Source: Mycobacterium sp.
GTDB taxonomy: Bacteria; Actinomycetota; Actinomycetes; Mycobacteriales; Mycobacteriaceae
Assembly: GCF_008709575.1 (NCBI RefSeq)
Contig: NZ_VYIK01000012.1
Location: 1 to 59,494, forward strand
DNA: 59,494 nt
Reading direction: 5' to 3'
Position 1 is the first letter of the stretch, and every line of letters starts with the position of its first letter. The notes beneath the pieces are model-generated. The model was not told where the DNA came from and made no database searches. It saw only the letters and a list, made by a program, of their open reading frames with translations. A program made the position numbers and the translations under genes. Positions 36,912 to 46,687 of this stretch are shown piece after piece.

Positions 36912-38221
36912 GTTTGCCGCTTGCGCAATGGCTTGCCCAACAACGCTGGTATGCAGGGCGCGGCCGGCAGCTGTCCTCCGCGGAGCCGGCCGTGGTGGTA
37001 GCACTGAGCGACGACATCGACCTCGAGTTGGTCGACGTCGCCTACGCCGACGGTTCTCCGGAGCGTTACCAGGTGATCGTGAGCTGGGATTCCGGGCCCA
37101 TTGCCGACTACACCGCCGCCGCCACCATCGGCACCGACAATGACCGCACCGCCTATGACGGGCTGTATGACCCGGACGCGGCTAGGTTCTTGCTGGGGTT
37201 GATCGACTCCGCGGCCCGGCGCGACAACGTGTCTTTCGTCAAGGAGCCGGATGCCGTGCTGCCGGTGGACGCCACACCGCGGGTGTCGCAGGCCGAGCAG
37301 AGCAACACCAGCGTGATCTTCGACGAAGACGCGATCTTGAAGGTGTTTCGCAGGGTCAGCAGCGGAATCAACCCCGATATCGAACTGAATCGGGTGTTGG
37401 CCCGTGCCGGCAATCCGCACGTGGCCCGGCTGCTGGGCTCCTACGAAGCCGCGTTGAACGGTGAGCCCGTCGCCCTGGGCATGGTGAGCGCTTACGCCGG
37501 CAACGCGGCAGAAGGGTGGGCGATGGCCACCGCCAGCGTGCGGGACTTGTTAGCCGAGGGTGACCTGTATGCCTACGAGGTCGGCGGCGACTTCGCTGCA
37601 GAGTCCTACCGGCTCGGCGAGGCGGTGGCCTCCGTGCACACCACGCTGGCGGACAAACTCGGCACGGCGCAGGCCACCTTCCCGGTGGACACCGTGCTGG
37701 CGAGGCTGTCGGCGACCGCGGCGGCGGTGCCCGAACTCGGGCAGTACGCCGCGACGATCGAGAAGCAATTCCGGGAACTCGCCGGCCAAGCGATCACGGT
37801 GCAACGCGTGCATGGCGATCTGCATCTGGGGCAGGTGTTGCGTACGCCGGAAACCTGGCTGCTGATCGACTTCGAGGGCGAGCCGGGTCAGCCGCTGCAC
37901 GAGCGGCGCGCACCGGACTCCCCCCTGCGCGACGTCGCCGGGGTCCTAAGGTCCTACGAGTACGCCGCGTATAGTCCGTTGCTCGACGAGGCCGACGACA
38001 AGCAGCTGGCGGCCCGCTCACGCGAATGGGTGGAACGCAATCGCAGCGCGTTTTGCGACGGCTATGCGGCCGCTTCCGGGGTCGACCCGCGGGATTGGGC
38101 CCCGCTGCTGGCAGCCTACGAGCTGGACAAGGCGGTCTACGAAACCGGATACGAGTCTCGGCACCGGCCCGGCTGGCTGCCGATTCCGCTGCGCGCGGTC
38201 GCTCGTATGTCGGTACTATGA
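36908..38221 (+). CDS. mak: Maltokinase Mak
   Basis: ATP-dependent phosphorylation of maltose to maltose-1-phosphate, the donor for GlgE alpha-glucan synthesis. 437 aa (M. tuberculosis Mak 455). It begins [20 protein letters not shown] and carries the kinase-like motifs [11 protein letters not shown] (catalytic loop) and LLIDFEGEP (metal-binding loop). The start overlaps the treS stop by 4 bp. The frame is open far upstream within treS but the coupled ATG is the family start. Confidence 0.95.
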
Positions 38222-38236
38222 CCGCGTGACGACCAC

Positions 38237-38923
38237 GTGAACCGGCTCGGCGCGATGTTCGACAGCGAGGCCAGATTGTCGTGGGTCCTGGCGGCGTTGG
38301 CCGGTCTGCTGGGAGCGACCGCCTACACCCACTCCGCCGGATACTTCGTGACGTTGATGACCGGCAACGCCCAACTCGCAGCACTGGGCTATTTCACCGA
38401 TCAACGCTGGCTGGCGGTGTCGGCGGTGGTGCTGATCCTTGCGTTTGTCGGCGGAGTGGTGACCGCGTCGTTGTGCCGGCGCTACCTGTGGCCCACCCGA
38501 CCGCACGGCGCGACCGTGCTCACCACGTTGGCGCTGGTGTTGGCCACGGTGCTGGACCTCACCGTCGGCGGCGGACCGGCGGTTCCGCTGCCGTTTTTGC
38601 CGATCGTGTTGGTCACCTTCGGGGTGGGCGCGTTGAACACCACCTTCGTCTCCGGCGGCGAGGTGTCGATCCCGTTGAGCTATGTCACCGGAACGCTGGT
38701 GAAGATGGGTCAAGGCATCGAACGCCATCTCACCGGCGGAACACTGCAAGACTGGCTCGGCTATTTTCTGTTGTTCGCCGGATTCGTGGTCGGCGTCGTC
38801 GCCGGCGGGTTGATCAGCGTGGTCACCGGCGGTACCCAGATGCTGGCGGCGGCCAGTGTGGTGTGCGCACTGACCACCGGATACACCTTTTTCTACGCCG
38901 ATCGCCGCGGACTGTGGGATTAG
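38237..38923 (+). CDS. DUF1275 (YoaK) family membrane protein
   Basis: 228 aa with six likely membrane helices (WVLAALAGLLGATAYTHSAG..., LAVSAVVLILAFVGGVV..., TVLTTLALVLATVLDLTV..., IVLVTFGVGALNTTFV..., WLGYFLLFAGFVVGVV..., MLAAASVVCALTTGYTFF). The MTGN and YVTGTLVKMG motifs are characteristic of the family. GTG 38237 lies 15 bp after mak, so it is probably co-transcribed. Transport function is presumed, not known. Confidence 0.85.
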   Translation: MNRLGAMFDSEARLSWVLAALAGLLGATAYTHSAGYFVTLMTGNAQLAALGYFTDQRWLAVSAVVLILAFVGGVVTASLCRRYLWPTRPHGATVLTTLALVLATVLDLTVGGGPAVPLPFLPIVLVTFGVGALNTTFVSGGEVSIPLSYVTGTLVKMGQGIERHLTGGTLQDWLGYFLLFAGFVVGVVAGGLISVVTGGTQMLAAASVVCALTTGYTFFYADRRGLWD

Positions 38924-38958
38924 CCCGGATTCGACGGGCGGATGCGTGCGTGTGAAAA

Positions 38959-38996
38959 GAATCGGCAGCAGCGCCGCGCTGCGCTGCTGCCGATTC
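38959..38996 (-). terminator. Strong intrinsic terminator of fbpC
   Basis: A perfect 15-bp stem (38959-38973 with 38982-38996) and an 8-nt loop. On the minus strand it is followed by TTTTC, and it begins only 3 bp beyond the fbpC stop. Such clear L-shaped terminators are rare in mycobacteria. It may also stop readthrough from the convergent DUF1275 gene. Confidence 0.9.
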
Positions 38997-38999
38997 GGG

Positions 39000-40052
<1,053 letters not shown>

Positions 40053-40171
40053 TCAAACACGGCGGGGCGGCTGACCCCGGCTGTCACCACGGGGTGTGAC
40101 GTCGCGGTTGGCTAACGATTACACCTCGGAGCGGACTCGACGATCCGTCGAGCCGCACACGGTGAAACCGA

Positions 40172-40675
40172 TCATGGTCTGCGGGCACCCAACCGGTGGA
40201 GCACGACGCTGGTCAACGCCTGGCCGGCGATGGTCGCGGTCATGTAGGTGCCGGTGGGCTGTCTGCGCCGATCGGTCGGCGAACCCGGGTTCAGCAGTCT
40301 CAGGCCGGTAGGTGTCGTGGTGTCCCACGGGATATGGCTGTGCCCGAACACCAGCACGTCACTGTCGGGGTAGCGCCGCGACATCCGTGCTTCCCGACCG
40401 GCGGCAGCGCCGGTGTCGTGGACGACGGTGAAATGCAGGCCGCCCAGCATCACGTCGGCACGTTCCGGCAAGCGCGATCGCAGCACGGGCCCGTCGTTGT
40501 TTCCGTAGCACCCGACCAGCCGTGCAGCTTTGGCGCTCAGCTCATCGAGCAATTCCGGTGCTACCCAATCACCGGCGTGCAGGACGACGTCGGCGTTGCC
40601 GACTTCATCCCAGACCGGAGCCGGCAGCTCGCGCGCACGCAGCGGAACGTGGGTGTCGGCAAGCAGCAGCCTCAT
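40172..40675 (-). CDS. YfcE/MJ0936-type metallophosphoesterase
   Basis: 167 aa. The metal-binding motifs are all visible: LADTHVP (D-x-H), HAGDWV (GD), YGNND (GNND) and FGHSHIP (GHxH). These proteins hydrolyse phosphodiesters in vitro and have broad specificity. The gene lies between fbpC and htdZ, divergent from htdZ, and is not part of the M. tuberculosis order as I recall it. Confidence 0.88.
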   Translation of the reverse strand: MRLLLADTHVPLRARELPAPVWDEVGNADVVLHAGDWVAPELLDELSAKAARLVGCYGNNDGPVLRSRLPERADVMLGGLHFTVVHDTGAAAGREARMSRRYPDSDVLVFGHSHIPWDTTTPTGLRLLNPGSPTDRRRQPTGTYMTATIAGQALTSVVLHRLGARRP

Positions 40676-40749
40676 CCGCTCATTGTGCCCGGCCCGTGGT
40701 ATACAGCCTGGGCACGATGCTTACCAGCCGAAACGGAGGAGAAGACGCA

Positions 40750-41205
40750 GTGCGTATCTTCGAGTCAGCCGCCGACCTCGCGGCCGCCGCGGGTCACGAC
40801 ATCGGGCACAGCGATTGGGTGACCATTACGCAGCCAGACGTCGATCGGTTCGCCGACGCGACGGGCGATCACCAGTGGATCCATGTCGATGCCGACAAGG
40901 CGGCCGCCGGCCCGTTCGGTACCACGATCGCGCACGGCTTCATGACGCTGGCACTGCTGCCCCGGCTATGGCACGACATCTACACGGTCAGCGGCATCAA
41001 ACTGGCCGTCAACTACGGCTTGAACAGGGTCCGCTTCCCGGCGCCGGTGCCGGTCGGATCCAGGATCCGGGCTCATAGCTCATTGGTCGGTGTCGACGAC
41101 CTCGGTGACGGCGCCGTGCAGGCGACCCTGTCGACCACCGTGGAGATCGAAGGATCCGCCAAACCCGCGTGCGTCGCCGAAAGCATCGTGCGTTACCTCT
41201 GGTGA
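40750..41205 (+). CDS. htdZ: (R)-specific enoyl-CoA / 3-hydroxyacyl-thioester dehydratase HtdZ
   Basis: 151 aa, single hot-dog fold MaoC-like hydratase, matching Rv0130. The hydratase-2 motif is FADATGDHQWIHVD...GPFGTTIAHGF, with catalytic Asp/His in the ATGDHQWIH stretch. Start is GTG 40750 (VRIFES..., equivalent to MRTFES of Rv0130) with AGGAG upstream; the frame is open further upstream but unlike the family. Probable role in fatty acid metabolism. C-terminus ESIVRYLW is conserved. Confidence 0.92.
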   Translation: MRIFESAADLAAAAGHDIGHSDWVTITQPDVDRFADATGDHQWIHVDADKAAAGPFGTTIAHGFMTLALLPRLWHDIYTVSGIKLAVNYGLNRVRFPAPVPVGSRIRAHSSLVGVDDLGDGAVQATLSTTVEIEGSAKPACVAESIVRYLW

Positions 41206-41327
41206 CGCCGCGCAAACGCGGTCCGGGCCCCTCAACATGCCCGCCGGAATAAAACAACGGCCTTGATCATTGATTCATCCACTATTGGTTTGCGACGACT
41301 GTCGCCTAACGAATAGGGAGCGCATCA

Positions 41328-41819
41328 ATGAAGATCCTCACGAGGACCATGACTGCAGTGGCGGCGGTGCTCACGACGGGGCTCATGACCATAATCGCCG
41401 CCGCCGGCGCACCGCGGGCAGCAGCTGCATACCCCATTGTCGGCAAACTCGGCGACACGCTCACGATGACCGACACCGTCGGACAGGTTGTCCTCAGTTG
41501 GAAGGTCAGCAACCTCCGGCCCAGCACCGACGAGATGCCGGGCTACACCCCGGCCGGACAGATCTGGGAAGCCACCGCCACCGTCGACGCCATTCGGGGT
41601 AGCGTCACCCCGGCCATTTCGCAGTTCAACGCCGTGGCTCCCAACCAAGCCGCCTACCGGGTGCTGTGGTTCGTCGCCAGCCCCACCAACATCAGCGGGG
41701 CCACCATTCCCGAGGGCGCACAGTCGACCGGCAAGATCCACTTCGACGTCACCGGCCCATCGCCGAACACCGTGACGATGAACAACGGGATGGAAGACCT
41801 GATGATTTGGGGGCCGTAA
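41328..41819 (+). CDS. MPT63-family secreted immunogenic protein
   Basis: 163 aa. A signal peptide (hydrophobic to APRAAAA, residue about 34) precedes a mature beta-sandwich beginning AYPIVGKLGDTLTMTDTVGQ. That and the C-terminal STGKIHFDVTGPSPN...NNGMEDLMIWGP match MPT63 (Rv1926c) almost residue by residue. Function of MPT63 is unknown; the fold is antiparallel beta like adaptin or arrestin domains. Shine-Dalgarno GGGAG. It sits between htdZ and fadE1, far from the Rv1926c locus, so this is a second copy or a moved gene. Confidence 0.9.
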   Translation: MKILTRTMTAVAAVLTTGLMTIIAAAGAPRAAAAYPIVGKLGDTLTMTDTVGQVVLSWKVSNLRPSTDEMPGYTPAGQIWEATATVDAIRGSVTPAISQFNAVAPNQAAYRVLWFVASPTNISGATIPEGAQSTGKIHFDVTGPSPNTVTMNNGMEDLMIWGP

Positions 41820-41835
41820 ATCGACTGCGGTGACC

Positions 41836-43125
41836 TCAGAATTCGGCAACCGCGTGCTCGAGGCGTTCAGCCAGGCGGGCCCGCGCCTCGGCGCGCCGAG
41901 TCGGCAGATGCTGGGACGGGAAAAGTGTTGACACGGGCTGGTATTCACGCAAAGTACGGCGGGCGACGGTCATCTTGTGCAGTTCGGTGGCGCCGTCGGC
42001 GATACCCAGCGACTCGGCGGCGACCATCATCTTCACGAACGGCATCTCGTTGGACACGCCCAGCGCGCCGTGCAGGTGCATAGCGCGTTGCACCACATCG
42101 TGCAGCACTTGCGGCATCGCGACTTTCACCGCGGCGATGTCACGGCGCACCTTCTGGTAATCGTGGTGCTTGTCGATCAACCATGCGGTGCGCAACACCA
42201 GCAGCCGGAACTGCTCGATCTGGATCCAGCTGTCGGCGATCTTCTCCTGGGTCATCTGCAAATCGGCCAGCCGGCCGAACCGGGTCTGCCGCGACACGGC
42301 CCGCTCGCACATCATGTCGAACGCGCGCCGGGCCAGCGCGATCGTGCGCATCGCATGATGGATGCGGCCGCCGCCGAGCCGGGTCTGGGCGATCGCGAAC
42401 GCCTGCCCTTCGCCGCCGAGCAGATGGTCGGCGGGCACTCGTACATCGGTATAGCGGACGTAGCCATGGGTGGCGTGGGCATCGGCGCCGACCCCGACGT
42501 TGCGGACGATCTCGATGCCCGGTGTCTCGGCCGGAACGATGAACAGCGACATCTTTTCGCGGGTTCGGGCCTCGGGATTGGTGACAGCCATGACGATGAA
42601 GAAGCTGGCGTGTCGAGCATTGCTGGAAAACCACTTCTCGCCGTTGATCACCCAGCACTGGCCGTCACGCTCGGCGCGGGTGACGAACAGACCCGGATCC
42701 GAACCGCCCTGCGGCTCGGTCATCGAATAGCAGGAACTGATCTCGCCGTCGAGCAACGGCTGCAGATAGCGTGTCTTCTGCTCGTCGGTGCCGAACAGCG
42801 CGATGATCTCGGCGTTGCCTGAGTCGGGTGCCTGGCAGCCGAACACCGACGGCGCCCAGCGGGAGCGGCCGAGAATTTCGTTGAGCAGTGCGAGCTTGAC
42901 CTGGCCGTAGCCTTGGCCGCCGAGCTCGGGGGTCAGGTGCGCGGCCCACAGCCCCTGCTCTTTGACCTTGTGCTGCAAGGGCCGCAAGAGCGCCATCGTG
43001 TCGGGGTTCTTCTTGTCGTACGGATCGAGTTCGACCAGATCCAGCGGCTCGAGCTCATCGATCATGAATTCTTCGACCCAGTCCAGCTTGCGCTGGTACT
43101 GCGGGTCTGTTTCAAAGTCCCACAT
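41836..43125 (-). CDS. fadE1: Acyl-CoA dehydrogenase FadE1
   Basis: 429 aa FAD-dependent acyl-CoA dehydrogenase introducing the alpha-beta double bond in fatty acyl-CoA. The N-terminal helical domain begins MWDFETDPQYQRKLDWVEEFM. The central motif SCYSMTEPQGGSDP with INGEKWFSSNARHA is the FAD/substrate region, and the C-terminal helical domain has LHGALGVSNEMPF. Colinear with Rv0131c. The convergent MPT63-like gene ends 16 bp away. The fgd2 gene (Rv0132c), expected on its right, is absent. Confidence 0.92.
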   Translation of the reverse strand: MWDFETDPQYQRKLDWVEEFMIDELEPLDLVELDPYDKKNPDTMALLRPLQHKVKEQGLWAAHLTPELGGQGYGQVKLALLNEILGRSRWAPSVFGCQAPDSGNAEIIALFGTDEQKTRYLQPLLDGEISSCYSMTEPQGGSDPGLFVTRAERDGQCWVINGEKWFSSNARHASFFIVMAVTNPEARTREKMSLFIVPAETPGIEIVRNVGVGADAHATHGYVRYTDVRVPADHLLGGEGQAFAIAQTRLGGGRIHHAMRTIALARRAFDMMCERAVSRQTRFGRLADLQMTQEKIADSWIQIEQFRLLVLRTAWLIDKHHDYQKVRRDIAAVKVAMPQVLHDVVQRAMHLHGALGVSNEMPFVKMMVAAESLGIADGATELHKMTVARRTLREYQPVSTLFPSQHLPTRRAEARARLAERLEHAVAEF

Positions 43126-43200
43126 GGTTGAAATCCCCTGAAGTCGGCGACTCCTCAGACGCTACAACCAATGCAGCCGACCGGGTTAACGTTGGCGGAT

Positions 43201-43821
43201 ATGACAAGGCGGATTCCAATGATCCGGGCGCGCCCGGCACGCAGAACCGACATCAGGGCGCTGTCACGGATCCTGGGCCGGGCGTTCCATGACGACCCGG
43301 TGATGATGTGGATGCTGCCCGACGATACTTCGCGTGCAGCGGCATTGCCGAGGCTGTTCGCGGCCCTGACCCGGCACCATCATCTGGCCGGCGGTGGCGT
43401 GGAACTGGCGTGTGACGGGACCGTTGTCGGCGGGGCGGCGTTGTGGGATCCACCGAACCGGTGGCGGCAATCCAGACGCGCGCAACTGGCGATGCTGCCG
43501 GCACTGATCCGCACTTTCGGCGTGCGCTCTGCCGCGGCACGGGCGGCCGTCAGATCGATAGAACGCCACCACCCCGCGGAACCGCACTGGTATCTCGCCG
43601 TGCTCGGCAGCGACCCGTCGGTGCGCGGCAAAGGTTTCGGACACGCCCTGCTGCGCTCCCGGCTCAGCCGCTGCGATGCCGAGCATGCCCCGGCCTATCT
43701 GGAGTCGAGCAAGGCCGACAACGTGCCCTACTACGAACGTTTCGGCTTCACCGTCACCGGAGAGATCACCCTGCCCAACGGCGGGCCGACGCTGTGGCCG
43801 ATGTGGCGGGTGCCGCGGTAG
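43201..43821 (+). CDS. GNAT-family N-acetyltransferase (Rv0133 type)
   Basis: 206 aa. The GNAT acetyl-CoA loop is VRGKGFGHALLRSRL (R-G-x-G-x-G variant), preceded by a strand PHWYLAVLGSDPS and followed by APAYLESSKADNVPYYERFGF, the typical C-terminal part. ATG 43201 is used; an upstream in-frame start at 43171 is possible. The acceptor substrate is unknown. Confidence 0.86.
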   Translation: MTRRIPMIRARPARRTDIRALSRILGRAFHDDPVMMWMLPDDTSRAAALPRLFAALTRHHHLAGGGVELACDGTVVGGAALWDPPNRWRQSRRAQLAMLPALIRTFGVRSAAARAAVRSIERHHPAEPHWYLAVLGSDPSVRGKGFGHALLRSRLSRCDAEHAPAYLESSKADNVPYYERFGFTVTGEITLPNGGPTLWPMWRVPR

Positions 43822-44193
43822 CCTCCACGAATCCGGTCACGAAGGCCGTCTTCGACGGCCAGCGCCGTCAACTCCCGAAGACCGCCGACCAAGATCACCG
43901 CGACAGGCCGGCATCGCGGAAGCCTGGGCTGCCGCTGAGGTCGATCAACAGGGCGCTCGAGGCGCTCAACCCGTGGCGTTGAACGGGGCGCGCTGCGGCA
44001 CCCAGCGACGGGAGTTCGCGGATCCAGCTCAACGTGATCGCCGGTCGGGCCGCTATGTGACCGACTCGGTGTTGTTGTTCGGCCGGGATGTGTGGTCGCG
44101 GTGTTCGCCCGGCCGGGTCCGCGAGATTGCCGTGAGGGTCGTGGTCTGGAGAAAATCACAGCCATAGGCGCAATCTCGCGCCCATTCCGGCTC
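43822..44193. other. 372-bp gap without recognisable gene
   Basis: Lies between the Rv0133-like gene and msrA, where M. tuberculosis carries ephF, Rv0135c and cyp138. Open frames here (for example 43676-44167 plus strand) are low-complexity and lack Shine-Dalgarno sites. No hairpin terminator or known remnant is evident. It may be a deletion scar. Confidence 0.5.
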
Positions 44194-44703
44194 CTAGTCG
44201 ACGCCGGCGCGGCGCGGCAGCTTCCAGTCCGGCCGGGCGAAATGGCAGGTGTAGCCCGTGGGATAGCGCTGCAGATAGTCCTGGTGCTCCGGCTCGGCCT
44301 CCCAGAAGTCCCCGGCGGGGCTGACCTCGGTGACCACCTTGCCCGGCCAGAGGCCGGACGCGTCGACGTCGGCGATGGTCTCCTCCGCGATGCGCTTCTG
44401 CTCGTCGTCGAGGTAGAAGATCGCCGACCGATAACTGGTGCCGATGTCGTTGCCCTGCCGGTTCTTCGTGGTGGGGTCGTGGATCTGGAAAAAGAACTCC
44501 AACAGCGTGCGATAGTCCGTGCGCTGCGGGTCGTAGATGATTTCGACGGCCTCGGCGTGCGTGCCGTGATTGCGGTAGGTGGCGTTGGGGATGTCGCCGC
44601 CGGTGTAGCCGACCCGCGTCGAAATTACGCCCGGCTGCTTGCGAAACAGTTCCTGCACGCCCCAAAAGCAGCCACCCGCCAAGATCGCCCTGTTGCTGGT
44701 CAT
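44194..44703 (-). CDS. msrA: Peptide methionine sulfoxide reductase MsrA
   Basis: Reduces methionine-S-sulfoxide in proteins, repairing oxidative damage. 169 aa with the active-site GCFWG (catalytic Cys12), [24 protein letters not shown] and the substrate motif of the family. ATG 44703 is the family start; an upstream TTG extends the frame. Divergent from the Rv0138-like gene, with a KstR-like palindrome between them. Matches Rv0137c. Confidence 0.95.
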   Translation of the reverse strand: MTSNRAILAGGCFWGVQELFRKQPGVISTRVGYTGGDIPNATYRNHGTHAEAVEIIYDPQRTDYRTLLEFFFQIHDPTTKNRQGNDIGTSYRSAIFYLDDEQKRIAEETIADVDASGLWPGKVVTEVSPAGDFWEAEPEHQDYLQRYPTGYTCHFARPDWKLPRRAGVD

Positions 44704-44737
44704 GATTCGAGGATACGAACTGCTCGACAAAACCCGG

Positions 44738-44751
44738 TAGAACGTGTTCTA
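44738..44751. promoter_or_regulatory. KstR-type operator
   Basis: TAGAACGTGTTCTA is a perfect 6-2-6 palindrome and fits the published KstR consensus TnnAACnnGTTnnA at every fixed position. It overlaps a TAGTTT -10-like element (44750-44755), 5 nt before the GTG at 44761, so binding would block transcription of the Rv0138-Rv0139 pair and possibly msrA. Confidence 0.8.
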
Positions 44752-44760
44752 GTTTGACCT

Positions 44761-45267
44761 GTGAGGACCGGCACCTTCACCCGCGCCGAACTCGAGGCGG
44801 CCTTCGTGAGATTCGAGCAGACGGTCGCCCGGGCCGCCGCCACCAGAGACTGGGACGCCTGGGTCGAGCAGTACACGCCCGACGTCGACTACATCGAGCA
44901 CGCGGCCGGCACGATGAAGGGCCGCGACGCCGTGCGCCGCTGGATCCGCACGACGATGACGACGTTCCCCGGCAGCCACATGACCGCGTTTCCGTCGTTG
45001 TGGTCGGTGATCGACGAACCCACCGCGCGGATCATCTGCGAGCTGGACAACATGATGACCGATCCCGGCGACGGCACCGTCATCAGCGCCACCAACATCT
45101 CGATCATCACCTATGCCGGCGACGGGCGGTGGTGCCGTCAAGAAGACATCTACAACCCGCTGCGTTTCGCGCGGGCGGCGATGACGTGGTGCAAAAAAGC
45201 ACAAGCCCTCGGAACGCTCGACGACGACGCCGCCCGGTGGATGCGCCGGCACGGAGAACAGCCATGA
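44761..45267 (+). CDS. SnoaL/NTF2-like protein (Rv0138 type)
   Basis: 168 aa. SnoaL-like fold: helices AAFVRFEQTVARAAATRDWDAWVEQYTPDVDYIEHAAG, then RDAVRRWIRTTMTTFPG and late strands with WCRQEDIYNPLRFARA. It could be a dehydratase, isomerase or steroid-related enzyme; the last is suggested by the KstR-like operator just upstream. GTG 44761. Its stop overlaps the next ATG by 4 bp. Confidence 0.83.
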   Translation: MRTGTFTRAELEAAFVRFEQTVARAAATRDWDAWVEQYTPDVDYIEHAAGTMKGRDAVRRWIRTTMTTFPGSHMTAFPSLWSVIDEPTARIICELDNMMTDPGDGTVISATNISIITYAGDGRWCRQEDIYNPLRFARAAMTWCKKAQALGTLDDDAARWMRRHGEQP

Positions 45268-46283
45268 GCACCCGACCCAAGCTGGTCATCGGCGCCAACG
45301 GTTTCCTGGGCTCCCATGTCACCCGCCAGCTGGTCGCCGGCGGGGCCGCGGTGCGGGCGATGGTGCGCCCGCATGCCGATACCCGCAGCATCGACGACGT
45401 GACGCTCACCCGCTTTTACGGCGACGTGTTCGACACCGCCACGCTGCGTGCGGCCATGGACGGTTGCGACGACGTCTACTACTGCGTGGTCGACACCCGC
45501 GCCTGGCTGCGCGATCCGTCGCCGCTGTTTCGCACCAACGTCGACGGTCTGCGCAATGTCCTGGACGTGGCCTGCGAAGAAGCAATAGCCGCCCACTTGC
45601 ACCGCTTCGTCTTCACCAGCACCTACGCGACGGTGGGCCGTCGCCGCGGCCAGGTGGCCACCGAAGACGACCACGTCGTGCGTCGCCGACTCACCCCCTA
45701 CGTGAAATCGCGGGTGCAGGCCGAGGATCTGGTGCTGCGCTATGCCGCGCAGGCCGGCCTGCCCGCCGTCGCGATGTGCGTCTCCACGACATACGGCAGC
45801 GGTGACTGGGGCCGCACCCCGCACGGGGCGTTCATCGCCGGCGCGGTCTTCGGCAAGCTGCCGTTCCTGATGGACGGCATCGAACTGGAAGTCGTCGGTG
45901 TCGACGACGCGGCCCGGGCGCTGATCCTGGCCGCCCAACACGGGCGCAACGGCGAACGGTATCTGATCTCCGAGCGGATGATGCCGTTGAAAGAGGTCGT
46001 GCGTATCGCGGCCGACGAGGCCGGGGTGCCGCCGCCGCGCCGCTCGATTCCGGTGCCGGTGCTCTACGCGTTGGGGGCGCTGGGTAGTCTGCGGGCCCGA
46101 CTCAGCGGCACGGACGCTCAACTCAGTCTCGCCTCGGTGCGGATGATGCGATCCGAAGCCGCGCTCGACCACAGCAAGGCGGTGCGCGAGCTCGGCTGGC
46201 AGCCGCGCCCGGTCGAAGAATCCATCCGCGAGGCGGCCCGATTCTGGATGCAGCAGCGCCGTGATCGACGCGTGCTTTCGTGA
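45264..46283 (+). CDS. NAD-dependent epimerase/dehydratase family protein (Rv0139 type)
   Basis: 339 aa extended SDR. The Rossmann motif is GANGFLGSH near residue 9, with RFVFTSTYATVG and a downstream YVKSR, giving an atypical Y-x-x-x-R rather than Y-x-x-x-K. Dihydroflavonol reductase/3-beta-HSD-like proteins have this overall form. It starts in ATGA overlap with the SnoaL-like gene, so the two form an operon under the KstR-like site. A steroid or lipid ketone substrate is plausible, not shown. Confidence 0.85.
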   Translation: MSTRPKLVIGANGFLGSHVTRQLVAGGAAVRAMVRPHADTRSIDDVTLTRFYGDVFDTATLRAAMDGCDDVYYCVVDTRAWLRDPSPLFRTNVDGLRNVLDVACEEAIAAHLHRFVFTSTYATVGRRRGQVATEDDHVVRRRLTPYVKSRVQAEDLVLRYAAQAGLPAVAMCVSTTYGSGDWGRTPHGAFIAGAVFGKLPFLMDGIELEVVGVDDAARALILAAQHGRNGERYLISERMMPLKEVVRIAADEAGVPPPRRSIPVPVLYALGALGSLRARLSGTDAQLSLASVRMMRSEAALDHSKAVRELGWQPRPVEESIREAARFWMQQRRDRRVLS

Positions 46284-46295
46284 GACGATGTCGCC

Positions 46296-46676
46296 ATGAC
46301 CGAGCGGCCTGTCCTGGAGCCCGGCGCCGAGCATCCGATCACGATCACGCCGACCCGCGGCCGGGTGCAGGTCCGCGTCCGTGGCCAGCTCGTCGCGGAC
46401 ACCTCTCGCGCACTCAGCCTGAAAGAGTCCACTTTGCCGGTGGTGCAGTACATTCCGATGGCCGATGTGGTGCACGAGGTGCTGACGCGCACCGCGACCA
46501 GCAGCTACTGCCCGTATAAGGGCGAAGCCGGCTATTACAGCGTCACGACCGCGGCCGGGGACACCGTCGAGGACGTGATCTGGTGCTACGAGCAGCCCTA
46601 TCCCGCGGTCGCCGCGATCGCCGGCCATGTCGCGTTTTATCCTGACAAAGCCGACATCAGCGTCGAGAGCGGTTAG
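46296..46676 (+). CDS. DUF427 protein (Rv0140 type)
   Basis: 126 aa single-domain DUF427 protein. The family core is SYCPYKGEAGYYSV, DVIWCYEQPYPAVAAIAGHVAFYPDKADI. GRVQVRVRGQLVADTSRAL starts the fold. It lies 12 bp after the Rv0139-like gene and is probably the third gene of that transcript. The biochemical role of the family is unknown. Confidence 0.9.
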   Translation: MTERPVLEPGAEHPITITPTRGRVQVRVRGQLVADTSRALSLKESTLPVVQYIPMADVVHEVLTRTATSSYCPYKGEAGYYSVTTAAGDTVEDVIWCYEQPYPAVAAIAGHVAFYPDKADISVESG

Positions 46677-46687
46677 CCGGTCCGGAA

